Under the pieces are notes generated by a model, which saw only the letters and a list, made by a program, of their open reading frames with translations, had not been told where the DNA came from and did not search any database. A stretch of 64,000 nt of DNA. It comes from Coriaria nepalensis. Lineage: Eukaryota > Streptophyta > Magnoliopsida > Cucurbitales > Coriariaceae. Positions 1 to 13,990 of this stretch are shown here, piece after piece. Numbering within the stretch: the first letter of the stretch is position 1; the number at the start of each line of letters is the position of its first letter. The stretch is taken from NCBI GenBank assembly GCA_027186245.1, contig CP114483.1, positions 5,094,001 through 5,158,000 of the forward strand, written 5' to 3'. The position numbers were made by a program, and so were the translations under genes.

Positions 1-3000
1 CAAAGAACATTAGCATGTTGTGTAGCAAACTAGTGTTTAGGGTGCGAAAATAGACTTTCTTCAAATCCCCATTATACGATTCATTGGCTTGAGGTGACTC
101 ATTGACCTTATTTTAAGGTGAACCAAAGGGATGAAATCCCCCAAAGGTCATTAGCAAGTTGTGCATAAAACTCGTGTTTAAAGTGTGAAAATAGACTTCA
201 TCTAAATCCCCGTCATATGATTCATTTGCTTGAGGTAACTCATTGACACGATTTTAAGGTCAAACAAATGCACACATATCCCCCAAAGAACCTTAGCACG
301 TTGTGCAACAAACTAGTGTTTCGAGTGCGCAAATAGACTTTGTTCGAATGCCCATTATACGATTCATTGGCTTGAGGTGACTCATTGACCTGATTTTAAG
401 GTGAACCAAACGCACACAATCCTCCAAAGGTCATTACCAAGTTGTGCACAAAACTCGTGTTTAAAATGCGAAAATAAACTACGTCTGAATCCCCGTCATA
501 TGATTGATTTGCTTGGGATGACTCATTGACATGATTTTAAAGTGAAACAAATACACACATATCCCCCAAAGATCATTATCATGTTGTGCATGAAACTCGT
601 GTTTGAAGTGCGAAATTAGAATTCGTTCGAATCCCCTTCATATGATTCATTTGCTTGAGTTGACTCATTGACATGATTTTAAGGTGAAACAAATGCACAC
701 ATATCCCCCAACGATGATTAGCATGTTGTGCACGCAACACGTCTTTGAAGTTTGAAAATAGACTTCGTTTGAATCCCCGTCATCTGAGTAATTTGCTTGA
801 GGTGACTCATAGACATGATTTTAAGGTGAAACAAATGCATACATATCCCCCGAAGATCATTAGCATGTTGAGCTTGAAACTCGTGTTCAAAGTGCGAAAC
901 TAGAATTCGGTCGAACCCCCTACATATGATTCATCAGCTTGAGGTGACTCATTGACATGATTTTAAGGTGAAACAAATGCACACATATCACCCAAAGATC
1001 ATTAGCATGCCGTGCGCGCAACTCGTGTTTGAAGTGCGAAATTCGAATTCATTCGAATCCCCTTCATATGATTAATTGGATTGAGGTGAGTCATTGACAT
1101 GATTTTAAGGTGAAAAAAATACACACATATCCCCCCAAAGATCATTAGCATGTTGTGCACAAAACTCCTGTTTGAAGTGCGAAATTAGAATTCGGTCGAA
1201 CCCCTTATATATATGATTCATCAACTTGAGGTGACTCATTGACATGATTTTAAGGTGAAGCAAATGCGCACATATTCCCCCAAAGATCATTAGCATGTTG
1301 TGCACGAAACTTGTGTTTAAAGTGTGAAATTAGAATTCTTTTGAATCCCCTTGATGTGATTAAAGGGATTGAGGTGAGTCATTGACATGATTTTAAGGTG
1401 AAACAAATGCACACATATTCCCCATAGATCATTAGAATGTTGTGCACAAAACTCATGTTTGAAGTGCGAAATTAGAATTTGTTCGAATCCCCTTCATATG
1501 AGTCATTTGGTTGAGCTGACGCATTGACATGATTTTAAGGAGAAACAAGTGCACACATATCCCCCAAAGATCATCAGCATGTTGTGCATGCAACTCTTGT
1601 TTGAGTATGAAAATAGACTTCTTCCGAATCCCTGTCATATGATTCATTTGCTTGAGGTGACTCATTGACATGATTTTAAAGTGAAACAAATGCACATATA
1701 CCCTCCAAGTTCATTAGCATGTTGTGGACGCAACACGTCTTTGAAGTTTGAAAATGGACTTCATTTGAATCCACGTCATATGATTAATTTTCTTGAGGTG
1801 CTCATTGACATGATTTTAAGGTGAAACAAATGTATATATATCCCCCAAAGATCATTAGCATGTTGTGCACGAAACTTGTGTTTAAAGTGCGAAATTAGAA
1901 TTCGTTCGAATCCCCTTCATGTGATTAAAGGGATTGAGGTGAGTCATTGACAGGTTCTTAAGGTGAAAAAAATACACACATATTCCCGAAAGATCATTAG
2001 CATGTTGTGCCCAAAACTCGTGTTTAAAGTGCGAAATTAGAATTCGTTCGAATCCCCTTCATATGATTCATTTACGTGAGGTGACTCATTGACATGATTT
2101 TAAGGTGAAACAAATGCACACATATCCCTCAAAGATCATTAGCATGTTGTGCACGCAACAAGTCTTTGAAGTTTGAAAATAGACTTCGCTTGAATCCCCT
2201 TCATCTGATTAATTTGCTTTAGGTGACTCACTGACATGATTTTAAAGTGAAACAAATGTATATATATCATGCAAAGTTCATTAGCAGGTTGTGCACGAAA
2301 CTTGTGTTTAAAGTGCGAAATTAGAATTCGTTTGAATCCCCTTGATGTGATTAAAGGGATTGAGGTGAGTCATTGACATGATTGTAAGGTGAAACAAATA
2401 CACACATATTCTCGAAAGATCATTAGCATGTTGTGCACAAAACTCGTGTTTGAAATGCGAAATTAGAATTTGTTCGAATCTCCTTCATATGATTAATTTG
2501 ATTGAGGTGAGTCATTGACAAGATTTTAAGGTGAAACAAATGCACACATATCCCCTAAAGATCATTAGCATGTTGTGCACAAAACTCATGTTTGAAGTGT
2601 GAAATTAAAATTCGGTCGAACCCCCTACATATGATTCATCAGCTTGAGGTGACTCATTGACATCATTTTAAGGTGAAGTAAATGCACACATATCCCTCAA
2701 AGAACATTAGCATGTTGTGCAGCGAAATGGTGTTTGGAGTGCAAAAATAGACTTGATTCGAATCCCCATTATAAGATTCATTGGCTTGAGGTCACTCATT
2801 GACCCGATTTTAAGGTGAACTAAATTGCACACAATCGCCCAAAGGTCATTAGCATGTTGTGCATAAAACAAGTGCTTAAACTACGAATATGGACTTCGTC
2901 AGAATCCCCGTCATATGATTCATTTGCTTGAGGTGACTCATTAACATGATTTTAAGGTGAAACAAATGCACAAGTATCCCTCAAAGATCATTAGCATGTT

Positions 3001-4080
3001 GTGCACAAAACTCATGTCTGAAGTGCGAAAATAGACTTTGTTCCAATCCCCATCATATGATTCGTTAGTTTGAGGTGACTCATTCACATGATTTTAAGGT
3101 GAAATAAATGCATACATATCCCCCGAAGATCATTAGCATGTTGTGCTCGAAACTTGTGTTTGAAGTGCGAAAGTAGAATTCAGTCGAACCCCCTACATTT
3201 GATTCATCAACTTGAGGTGACTCATTGACATGATATTAAGGTGAAGCAAATGCACACATATCCCACCAAAGATTATGAGCATGTTGTGCACGAAACTCGT
3301 GTTTGAAGTGCGAATTTCGAATTCGTTCGAATCCCCTTCATATGATTAATTGTATTGAGGTGAGTCATTGACATGATTTTAAGGTGAAACAAATACACAC
3401 ATATCCCCCAAAGACTATTTCCATGTTGTGCACGAAACTCTTATTTAAAAGGCCAAATTCGAATTCGTTTGAATCCCCTTCATATGATTCATTTCCTTGA
3501 GGTGACTCATTGACAAGATTTTAAGGTGAAATAAATACACACATATTCTCGAAAGATCATTAGCATGTTCTGCACAAAATTCGTGTTTAAAGTGCGAAAT
3601 TAGAATTCATTCGAATCCCCTTCATAGATTCATTTGCTTGAGTTGACTCATTGACATGATTTAAAAGTGAAACAAATGCACACATATCCCCCATAGATCA
3701 TTAGCATGTTGTGCGCACAACTCGTGTTTGAAGTGCGAAATTCGAATTCGTTCGAATCCCCATCATATGATTAATTGGATTGAGGTGAGTCATTGACATG
3801 ATTTTAAGGTGAAAAAAATGCACACATATCCCCCAAAGATCATTAGCATGTTGTGCACAAAACTCCTGTTTGAAGTGCGAAATTAGAATTCGGTCGAACC
3901 CTCTTCATATGATTCATTTTCTTGAGGTGACTCATTGACATGATTTTAAAGGGAAACGAATGCACACATATCCCCCAAAGATCATTAGCATGTTGTGCAC
4001 GAAACTCGTGTTTGAAGTGAGAAATTAGAATTCGTTCAAATTCCCGTCATATGATTCTTTTGCTTGAGCTGACTCATTGA

Positions 4081-7000
4081 CATGGTTTTACTGTGAAACA
4101 AATGCGCACATATCCCTCAAAGAACATTAGCATTTTGTGCAGCGAACTAGTGTTTGGTGTGCAAAAATAGACTTTGTCAGAATCCCCGTCATATGATTCA
4201 TTTGCTTGAGGTGACTCATTGACATGATTTTAAGGAGAAACAAATGCACACATATCCCCCAAAGATCATTAGCATGTTGTGCAAAAAACTTATGTTTGAA
4301 GTGCGAAAATAGACTTCGTTCCAATCCTCATCATATGATTCATTGGCTTGAGATGACTGATTGACTTGATTTTAAGTTGAACCAAATGCACTCAATCCCT
4401 GAAAGTTAATTAGCATGTTATGCACAAAATTCGTGTTTAAAGTGCGAAAATAGACTTCGTCCAAATCCGCGTCATATGATTCATTTGCTTGAGGTGACTC
4501 ATTGACATAATTTTAAGGTGAAACAAATGCACACATATCCCTCGAATATCAGTGGCATGTTGCACTCGAAACTCGTGTTTGAAGTGCGAAAGTAGAATTC
4601 AGTTGAATCCCGTACAGCTGATTCATCAGCTTGAGGTGACTCATTGAAATGATTTTCAGGTGAAGCAAATGCATACATATCCCCCCAAAGATCATTAGCA
4701 TGTTCTGCACAAAACTCATGTTTGAAGTGCCAAATTCGAATATGTTCGAATCCCCTTCATATGATTAATTGGATTGAGGTGAGTCATTGACATGATTTTA
4801 AGGTGAAACAAATGCACACATATCCTCCAAAGATCATTAGCATGTTGTGCACGAAACTAAAGTTTGAAGTGTGAAATTAGAATTCTTTTGAATCCCCTTC
4901 ATATGATTAATTTTCTTGAGGTGACTCATTGATATGATTTTGAAGTGAAACGAATGCACACATATCCCCCAAAGATCATTAGCATATTGTGCACGAAACT
5001 CGTGTTTGAAGTGAGAAATTAGAATTCGTTCGAATTCCCGTCATATGATTCTTTTGCTTGAGCTGACTCATTGACATGGTTTTATGGTGAAACAAATGCG
5101 CACATATCCCTCAAAGAACATTAGCATTTTGTGCAGCAAACTAGTTTTGGAGTGCGAAAATAGACTTTGTCAGAATCCCCGTCATATGATTCATTTGCTT
5201 GAGGTGACTCATTGACATGATTTTAAGGTGAAACAAATGCACACATATCCCCCAAAGATCATTAGCATGTTGTGCAAAAAACTTATGTTTGAAGTGCGAA
5301 AATAGACTTCATTCCAATCCCCATCATATGATTCATTGGCTTGAGCTGACTGATTGACTTGATTTTAAGTTGAACCAAATGCACTCAATCCTTGAAAGTT
5401 CATTTGCATGTTATGCACAAAATTGGTGTTTAAATTGCAAAACCAGACTTCGTCAAAATCCCTGTCATATGATTAATTTGCTTGAGGTGACTCATTGACA
5501 TGATTTTAAGGTGAAACAAATGCACACATATCCCCCGAAGAACATTAGCATGTGCATAAAACTCATGTTTGATGTGCGAAAATAGACTTCGTTCCAATCC
5601 CCATCATATGATTCATTAGTTTGAGATGACTCATTGACATGATTTTAAGGTGAAACAAATGCATACATATCCCTCGTAGATCAGTAGCATGTTGCGCTCG
5701 AAACTCGTGTTTGAAGTGCGAAAGGAGAATTCGGTCGAATCCCCTACATATGATTCATCAGCTTGAGGTGACTTATTGATATGATTTTCAGGTGAAGCAA
5801 TTGCATACATATCCCGCCAAAGATCATTAGCGTGTTGTGCCCGAAACTCATTTTTGAAGTGTCAAATTCGAATCTGTTCGAATGCCCTTCATATGATTCA
5901 TTTGCTTGAGGTGACTCATTGACATGATTTTAAGGTGAAACAAATGCACACATATCCCTCAAAGATCATTAGCATGTTGTGTACGCAACACGTCTTTGAA
6001 GTTTGAACATAGACTTCGTTTGAATCCCCGTCATCTGATTAATTTGCTTGAGGTGACTCATTGACATGATTTTATGGTGAAACAAATGTACATATATCCC
6101 ACAAAGATCATTAGCTTGTTGTGCACGAAACTTGTGTTTAAAGTGCGAAATTAGAATTTGTTCGAATCCCCTTCATATGATTAATTGGATTGAGGTGAGT
6201 CGTTGACATGATTTTAAGGTGAAACAAAAGCACACATATCCTTCAAAGATCATTAGCATGTTGTGGATGAAACTAAGGTTTGAAGTGTGAAATTAGAATT
6301 CGTTCGACTCCCCTTCATATGATTCATTTTCTTGAGGTGACTCATTGACATGATTTTGAAGTGAAACGAATGCACACATATCCCTCAAAGATCATTAGCA
6401 TGTTGTGCACGAAACTCGTGTTTGAAGTGAGAAATTAGAATTCATTCGAATTCCCGTCATATGATTCTTTTGCTTGAGCTGACTCATTGACATAGTTTTA
6501 CGGTGAAACAAATGCGCACATATCCCTCAAAGAACATTAGCATTTTGTGCAGCGAACTAGTGTTTGGAGTGCGAAAATAGACTTTGTCAGAATCCCCATC
6601 ACATGATTCATTTGCTTGAGGTGACTCATTGACATGATTTTAAGGTGAAACAAATGCACACATATCCCCCAAAGATCATTAGCATGTTGTGCAAAAAACT
6701 CATGTTGGAAGTGCGAAAATAGACTTCGTTCCAATCCCCATCATATGATTCATTGGCTTGAGATGACTCATTGACTTGATTTTAAGTTGAAGCAAATGCA
6801 CTCAATTCCTGAAAGTTCATTAGCATGTTACGCACAAAACTCGTGTTTAAAGTGCGAAAATAGACTTCGTCAAAATCCCCGTCATATGATTCATTTGCTT
6901 GAGGTGACTCATTGACATGATTTTAAGGTGAAACAAATGCACACATATCCCCCAAAGAACATTAGCATATTGTGCATAAAACTCATGTTTGATGTGCGAA

Positions 7001-10000
7001 AATAGACTTCATTCCAATCCCCATCATATGATTCATTAGTTTGAGGTGACTCATTGACATGATTTTAAGGTGAAACAAATGCATACATATCCCTCAAAGA
7101 TCATTAGCATGTTGTGTACGCAACACGTCTTTGAAGTTTGAACATAGACTTCGTTTGAATCCCCGTCATCTGATTAATTTGCTTGACGTGACTCATTGAC
7201 ATGATTTTATGGTGAAACAAATGTATATATATCCCACAAAGATCATTAGCTTGTTGTGCACGAAACTCGTGTTTAAAGTGCGAAATTAGAATTCGGTCGA
7301 ATCCCCTTCATATGATTAATTGGATTGAGGTGAGTCATTGACATGATTTTAAGGTGAAACAAATGCACACATATCCTCCAAAGATCATTAGCATGTTGTG
7401 CACGAAACTCAGGTTTGAAGTGTGAAATTAGAATTCGTTCGAATCCCCTTCATATGATTCATTTTCTTGAGGTGACTCATTGACATGATTTTGAAGTGAA
7501 ACGAATGCACACATATCCCCCAAAGATCATGAGAATATTGTGCACGAAACTCGTGTTTGAAGTGAGAAATTAGAATTCGTTCGAATTCCCATCATATGAT
7601 TCTTTTGCTTGAGCTGACTCATTGACATTGTTTTACGGTGAAACAAATGCGCACATATCCCTCAAAGAACATTAGCATTTTGTGAAGCGAACTAGTGTTT
7701 AGAGTGCGAAAATAGACTTTGTCAGAATCCCCATCACATGATTCATCTGCTTGAGGTGACTCATTGACATGATTTTAAGGTGAAACAAATGCACACATAT
7801 CCCCCAAAATTCATTAGCATGTTGTGCAAAAAACTCATGTTTGAAGTGCGAAAATAGACTTCGTTCCAATCCCTATCATATGATTCATTGGCTTGAGCTG
7901 ACTCATTGACTTCATTTTATGTTGAACCAAATGCACTCAATCCCTGAAAGTTCATTAGCATGTTACGCACAAAACTCATGTTTAAAGTGCGAAAATGGAC
8001 TTCGTCAAAATCCCCGTCATATGATTCATTTGCTTGAGGTGACTCATTGACATGATTTTAAGGTGAAACAAATGCACACATATCCCCCAAAGAACATTAT
8101 CATATTGTGCATAAAACTCAGGTTTGATGTGCGAAAATAGACTTCATTCCAATCCCCATCATATGATTCATTAGTTTGAGGTGACTCATTGACATGATTT
8201 TAAGGTGAAACAAATGCATACATATCCCTCGAAGATCAGTAGCATGTTGCGCTCGAAACTCGTGTTTGAAGTGCGAAAGTAGAATTCGGTCGAATCCCCT
8301 ACATTTGATTCATCAGCTTGAGGTGACTCATTGATATGATTTTCAGGTGAAGCAAATGCATACATATCCCCCCAAAGATCATTAGCATGTTGTGCACGAA
8401 ACTCATGTTTGAAGTGTCAAATTCGAATTTGTTCTAATGCCCTTCATATGATTCATTTGCTTGAGGTGACTCATTGACATGATTTTAAGGTGAAACAAAT
8501 GCACACATAACCCTCAAAGATCATTAGCATGTTGTGTACGCAACAAGTCTTTGAAGTTTGAAAATAGACTTCGTTTGAATCCCCGTCATCTGATTAATTT
8601 GCTTGAGGTGACTCATTGACATGATTTTATGGTGAAAGAAATATACATATATCCCCCAAAGATCATTAGCTTGTTGTGCACGAAACTCGTGTTTAAAGTG
8701 CGAAATTTGAATTCGTTCGAATCCCCTTCATATGATTAATTGGATTGAGGTGAGTCATTGACATGATTTGAAGGTGAAACAAACGCACACATATCCTCCA
8801 AAGATCATTAGCATCTTGTGTACGAAACTCGGGTTTGAAGTGTGAAATTAGAATTCGTTCGTATCCCCTTCATATGATTCATTTTCTTGAGGTGACTCAT
8901 TGACATGATTTTGAAGTGAAACGAATGCACACATATCCCCCAAAGATCGTTAGCATGTTGTGCACGAAACTCGTGTTTGAAGTGAGAAATTAGAATTCGT
9001 TCGAATTCCCGTCATATGATTAATTGGATTGAGGTGAAACATTGACATGATTTTAAAGTGAAAAAAATGCACACATAACCCCTAAAGATCATTAGCATGT
9101 TGCGCACAAAACTCCTGTTTGAAGTGCGAAATTAGAATTCGGTCGAACCCCCTACATATGATTCATCAGCTTGAGGTGACTCATTGACATCATTTTATTG
9201 TTAAGTAAATGCACATATATCCCCCCCAAAATCAGTAGCATGTTGTGCAGGAAACTCATGTTTGAAGTTCCAATTTGGAATTTGTTCGAATCCCCTTCTC
9301 ATGATTCATTTGCTTGAGGTGACTCATTGACATGATTTTAAGGTGAAACAAATGCACACATATCCCTCAAAGATCATTAGCATGTTGTGCATGCAACAAG
9401 GCTTTGAAGTTTGAAAATAGACTTCGTTTGAATCCCCGTCATCTGATTAATTTGCTTGAGGTGACTCATTGACATGATTTTAAGGTTAAACAAATATATA
9501 TATATCCCGCAAAGATCATTAGCTTGTTGTGCATGAAACTCGTGTTTAAAGTGCGAAATTAGAATTCGTTCGAATCCCCTTGATGTGATTAATTGGATTG
9601 AGGTGAGTCATTGACATGATTTTAAGGTTAAACAAATGCACATATATCCTCCAAAGATCATTAGCATGTTGTGCACGAAACTCAGGTTTAAAGTGTGAAA
9701 TTAGAATTCGTTCGAATCCCCTTCATATGATTCATTTTCTTGAGGTGACTCATTGACATGATTTTGAAGTGAAACGAATGCACACATATCCCCCAAAGAT
9801 CATTAGCATGTTGTGCACGAAACTCGTGTTTGAAGTGAGAAATTAGAATTCTTTCGAACTCCCGTCATATGATTCTTTTGCGTGAGCTGACTCATTGACA
9901 TGGTTTTACGGTGAAACAAATGCGCACATATCCCTCAAAGAACATTAGCATTTTGTGCAGCGAACTAGTGTTTGGAGTGCGAAAATAGACTTTTTCAGAA

Positions 10001-10200
10001 TCCCCGTCATATGATTCATTTGCTTGAGGTGACTCATTGACATGATTTTAAGGTGAAACAAATGCACACATATCCCCCAAAGAACATTAGCATGTTGTGC
10101 ATAAAACTCATGTTTAAAGTGCGAAAATAGACTTCGTTCCAATCCCCATCATATGATTCATTAGTTTTAGGTGACTCATTGACATGATTTTAAGGTGAAA
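4081..10200 (+). repeat. Higher-order repeat zone with variable unit (7, 10, 8 and 16 monomers)
   Basis: A distinctive monomer with CATTTTGTG in place of CATGTTGTG recurs at 4131, 5125, 6541, 7676 and 9949. The spacings are 994, 1416, 1135 and 2273 bp, close to 7, 10, 8 and 16 monomers. A second marker, GCACTCAA, follows about 256 bp later in the first four copies (4389, 5381, 6798, 7933) with matching spacings. The same ordered block has therefore been copied repeatedly, with whole monomers gained or lost between copies. Confidence 0.8.
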
Positions 10201-11869
10201 CAAATGCAAACATATCCCTCGAAGATCAGTAGCATGTTGCGCTCGAAAGTCATGTTTGAAGTGCGAAAGTAGAATTCGGTCGAATCCCCTACATATGATT
10301 CATCAGCTTGAGGTGGCTCATTGATATGATTTTCAGGTGAAGCAAATGCATACATATCCCCCCAAAGATCATTAGCATGTTGTGCACGAAACTCATGTTT
10401 GAAGTGCCAAATTCGAATTTGTCCGAATCCCCTTCATATGATTTATTTGTTTGAGGTGACTCATTGACATGATTTTAAGGTGAAACAAATGCACACATAT
10501 CCCTCAAAGATCATTAGCATGTTGTGTACGCAACAAGGCTTTGAAGTTTGAAAATAGACTTTATTTGAATCCTTGTCATCTGATTAATTTGCTTGAGGTG
10601 ACTCATTGACATGATTTTAAGGTGAAACAAATGTATATATATCCCCCAAAGATCATTAGCTTGTTGTGCAGGAAACTCATGTTTGAAGTGCCAGATTAGA
10701 ATTCAGTCGAACCCCCTACATATGATTCATCAGTTGAGGTCACTCATTGACATGATTTAAAAGTGAAACAAATGCACACATATCCCCCAAAGATCATTAG
10801 CATGTTGTGCACGAAACTCGTGTTTGAAGTGAGAAATTAGAATTATTTCGAATTCCCGTCATATGATTCATTTGCTTGAGGTGACTCATTGACATGATTT
10901 TAAGGTGAAACAAATGCACACATATCCCTCAAAGATCATTAGCATGTTGTGTACGCAATAAGGCTTTGAAGTTTGAAAGTAGACTTCGTTTGAATCCCTG
11001 TCATCTGATTAATTTGCTTGAGGTGACTCATTGACATGATTTTAAGGTGAAACAAATGTATGTATATGCCCCAAAGATCATTAGCTTGTTGTGCACGAAA
11101 CACGTGTTTAAAGTGCGAAATTAGAATTCGTTCGAATCCCCTTCATATGATTAATTGGATTGAGGTGAGTCATTGACATGATTTTAAGGTGAAACAAATG
11201 CACGAATATCCCCCCAAAGAACATTAGCATGTTGTGCATAAAACTCAGGTTGAAGTGCGAAAATAGACTTCGTTCCAATTCCCATCATATGATTCATTAG
11301 TTTGAGGTGACTCATTGATATGATTTTAAGGTGAAACAAATGCGTGTATCCCTCGAAGATCAGTAGGATGTTGCGCTCGAAACTCGTGTTTGAAGTGTGA
11401 AAGTAGAAGTCGGTCGAATCCCCTACATATGATTCATCAGCTTGAGGTGACTCATTGATATGATTTTCAGGTGAAGCAAATGCAAACATATCCCCCCAAT
11501 GATCATTAGCATATTGTGCACGATACTCGTGTTTGAATTGCAAAAAAAGAATTGGTTCGAAACCCCTACATATAATTATTTGGCTTGAGGTGACTCATTG
11601 ACTTGATTTGAAGGTGAACCAAAGGCACACAGTCCCCGAATGGTCATTAGCATGTTGTGCACAAAACTCATGCTTAAAGTGCAAAAATAGACTTCGTCAG
11701 AATCCCCGTTATATGATTCATTTGCTTGAGGTGGCTCATTGACATGATTTTAAGGTGAAAGAAATACATACATATCCCCCAAAGATCATTAGCATGTTGT
11801 GCACGAAACTCGGTTTTGAAGTGCGAAATTAGAATTCATTTGAATCCCCTTCATATGATTCATTTGCTT

Positions 11870-13990
11870 GAGGTGAGTCATTGACATGATTTTAAGATGA
11901 AACAAATGCACACATATCCCCTAAAGATATGTTGTGCACGAAACTCGTTTTTGAAGTGCGAAATTAGAATTCGTTCGAATCCCCATCATATGATTCATTT
12001 GCTGACGCGACTGAATGACATGATTTTAAGATGAAACAAATGCATACATATCCCCCAAAGATTATAAGCATGTAGTGCATGAAACTCATGTTTGAAGGGC
12101 GAATATAGAATTCGTTCGAATCTCCTTGATATGATTCATTAGCTTGAGCTGACTGAATGACATGATTTTAAGGTGAAACAAATGCACACAAATCCACCAA
12201 AGGTCATAAGCATGTTATGCACGAAACTCATGTTTGAAGTGCAAAAACATAATTCGTTAGAATCCCCATCGTAAGATTTATTGGCTTGAGGTGACTCATT
12301 GATATGATTTTAAAGTGAAACAATTACACACATATCCCCCAAAGATCATTAGCATATTGTGCACAAAACTAGTCTTTGGTGTCTCAAAATAGACTTCGTT
12401 CCAATCCCAATCATAGGATTCATTGGCATGAGGTGACTCATTGACCTAATTTTAAGGTGAACCAAATGCACATAATCCACAAAGGCCATTAGCATGTTGT
12501 GCACGATAGTTGTGTTTAAAGTGCGAAAATAGACTTCATCTGAATCCCCGTCATATGATTCATTTACTTAAGGTGACTCATTGACATGATTTTTAGGTGA
12601 AACAAATGCACACATATCCCCCAAAGATCATTAGCATGTTGTGCATGAAACTCGTGTTTGAAGTGTGAAAATAAAATTTGTTCGATTTCCCTTAATACGA
12701 TTAATTGGATTGAGGTGATTCATTAACATGATCTTAAGGTGAAACAAATGCACACATATCCCCGGAAGATCATTAGAATGTTATCCACGAAACTCGTGTT
12801 TGAAGTGCGAAATTAGAATTCGTTTGAATACCCATCATATGATTCATTGGCTTGTGGTAACTGAATGACATGATTTTCGGATGAAACAAATGCACGCATA
12901 ATCCCCAAAGAGTTTAAGCATGTTTGCAAGAAACTCGTGTTTAAAGTGCGAAAAAAGAATTCGTTCGAATCTCCTTCATATGATTTATTGGCTTGAGGTG
13001 AGTCATTGACATTATTTTAAGGTGAAACAAATGCACACATATCCCCCAAAGATATGTTGTGCACGAAACTCATTTTTGAAGTGCGAAATTAGAATTCGTT
13101 CGAATCCCCACCATCTGATTCATTTGCTGACGCGACTGAATGACATAATTTTAAGATGAAACAAATGCTACATATCCCCCAAAGATTATAAGCATGTAGT
13201 GCATGAAACTCGTGTTTGAAAGGCGAAAATAGAATTCGTTCGAATCTACTTGATATGATTCATTGGCTTGAGCTGACTGAATGACATGATTTTAAGGTGA
13301 AACAAATGCACAGAAATCCACCAAAGATCATAAGCATGTTGTGCATGAAACTCATGTTTGAAGTGCAAAAAGAGAATTCATTAGAATCCCCTTCGTAAGG
13401 TTTATTGGCTTGAGGTGACTCATTGACATGATTTTAAGCCGAAACAATTACACACATATCCCCTAAAGATCATTAGCACGTTGTGCAACAAACTAGTGTT
13501 TAGAGTGTGAAAATAGACTTTGTTCGAACGCCCATTATACGATTCATTGGCTTGAGATGACTCATTGACCTAATTTTAAGGTGAACCAAATGCACACAAT
13601 CCCCCAAAGGTCATTAGCATGTTGTGCACGAAACTCGTGTTTAAAGTGCGAAAATAGACTTCATCTGAATCCCCGTCATATGATTCATTTACTTGAGGTG
13701 CCTCATTGACATGATTTTTAGGTGAAACAAATGCACACATATCCCCCAAAGATCATTAGCATGTTGTGCATGAAACTCGTGTTTGAAGTGCGAAATTAGA
13801 ATTCGTTTGAATACCCATCATATGATTCATTGGCTTGTGGTAACTGAATGACATGATTTTAAGATGAAACAAATGCACGCATAATCCCCAAAGAGTTTAA
13901 GCATGTTTGCAAGAAACTCGTGTCTAAAGTGCGAAAAAAGAATTCGTTCGAATCTCCTTCATATGATTTATTGGCTTGAGGCGACTGAAT
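11870..13990 (+). repeat. Duplicated block of about 1.1 kb carrying a shared 7-bp deletion
   Basis: AAAGATATGTTGTG, which lacks the usual CATTAGC, occurs at about 11926 and 13051, 1125 bp apart. Flanking variants such as GCTGACGCGACTGAATGACA are shared. Further on, the marker AGTTTAAGCATG sits at 12911 and 13894, 983 bp apart. The duplication therefore also lost about one monomer in one copy. Confidence 0.75.
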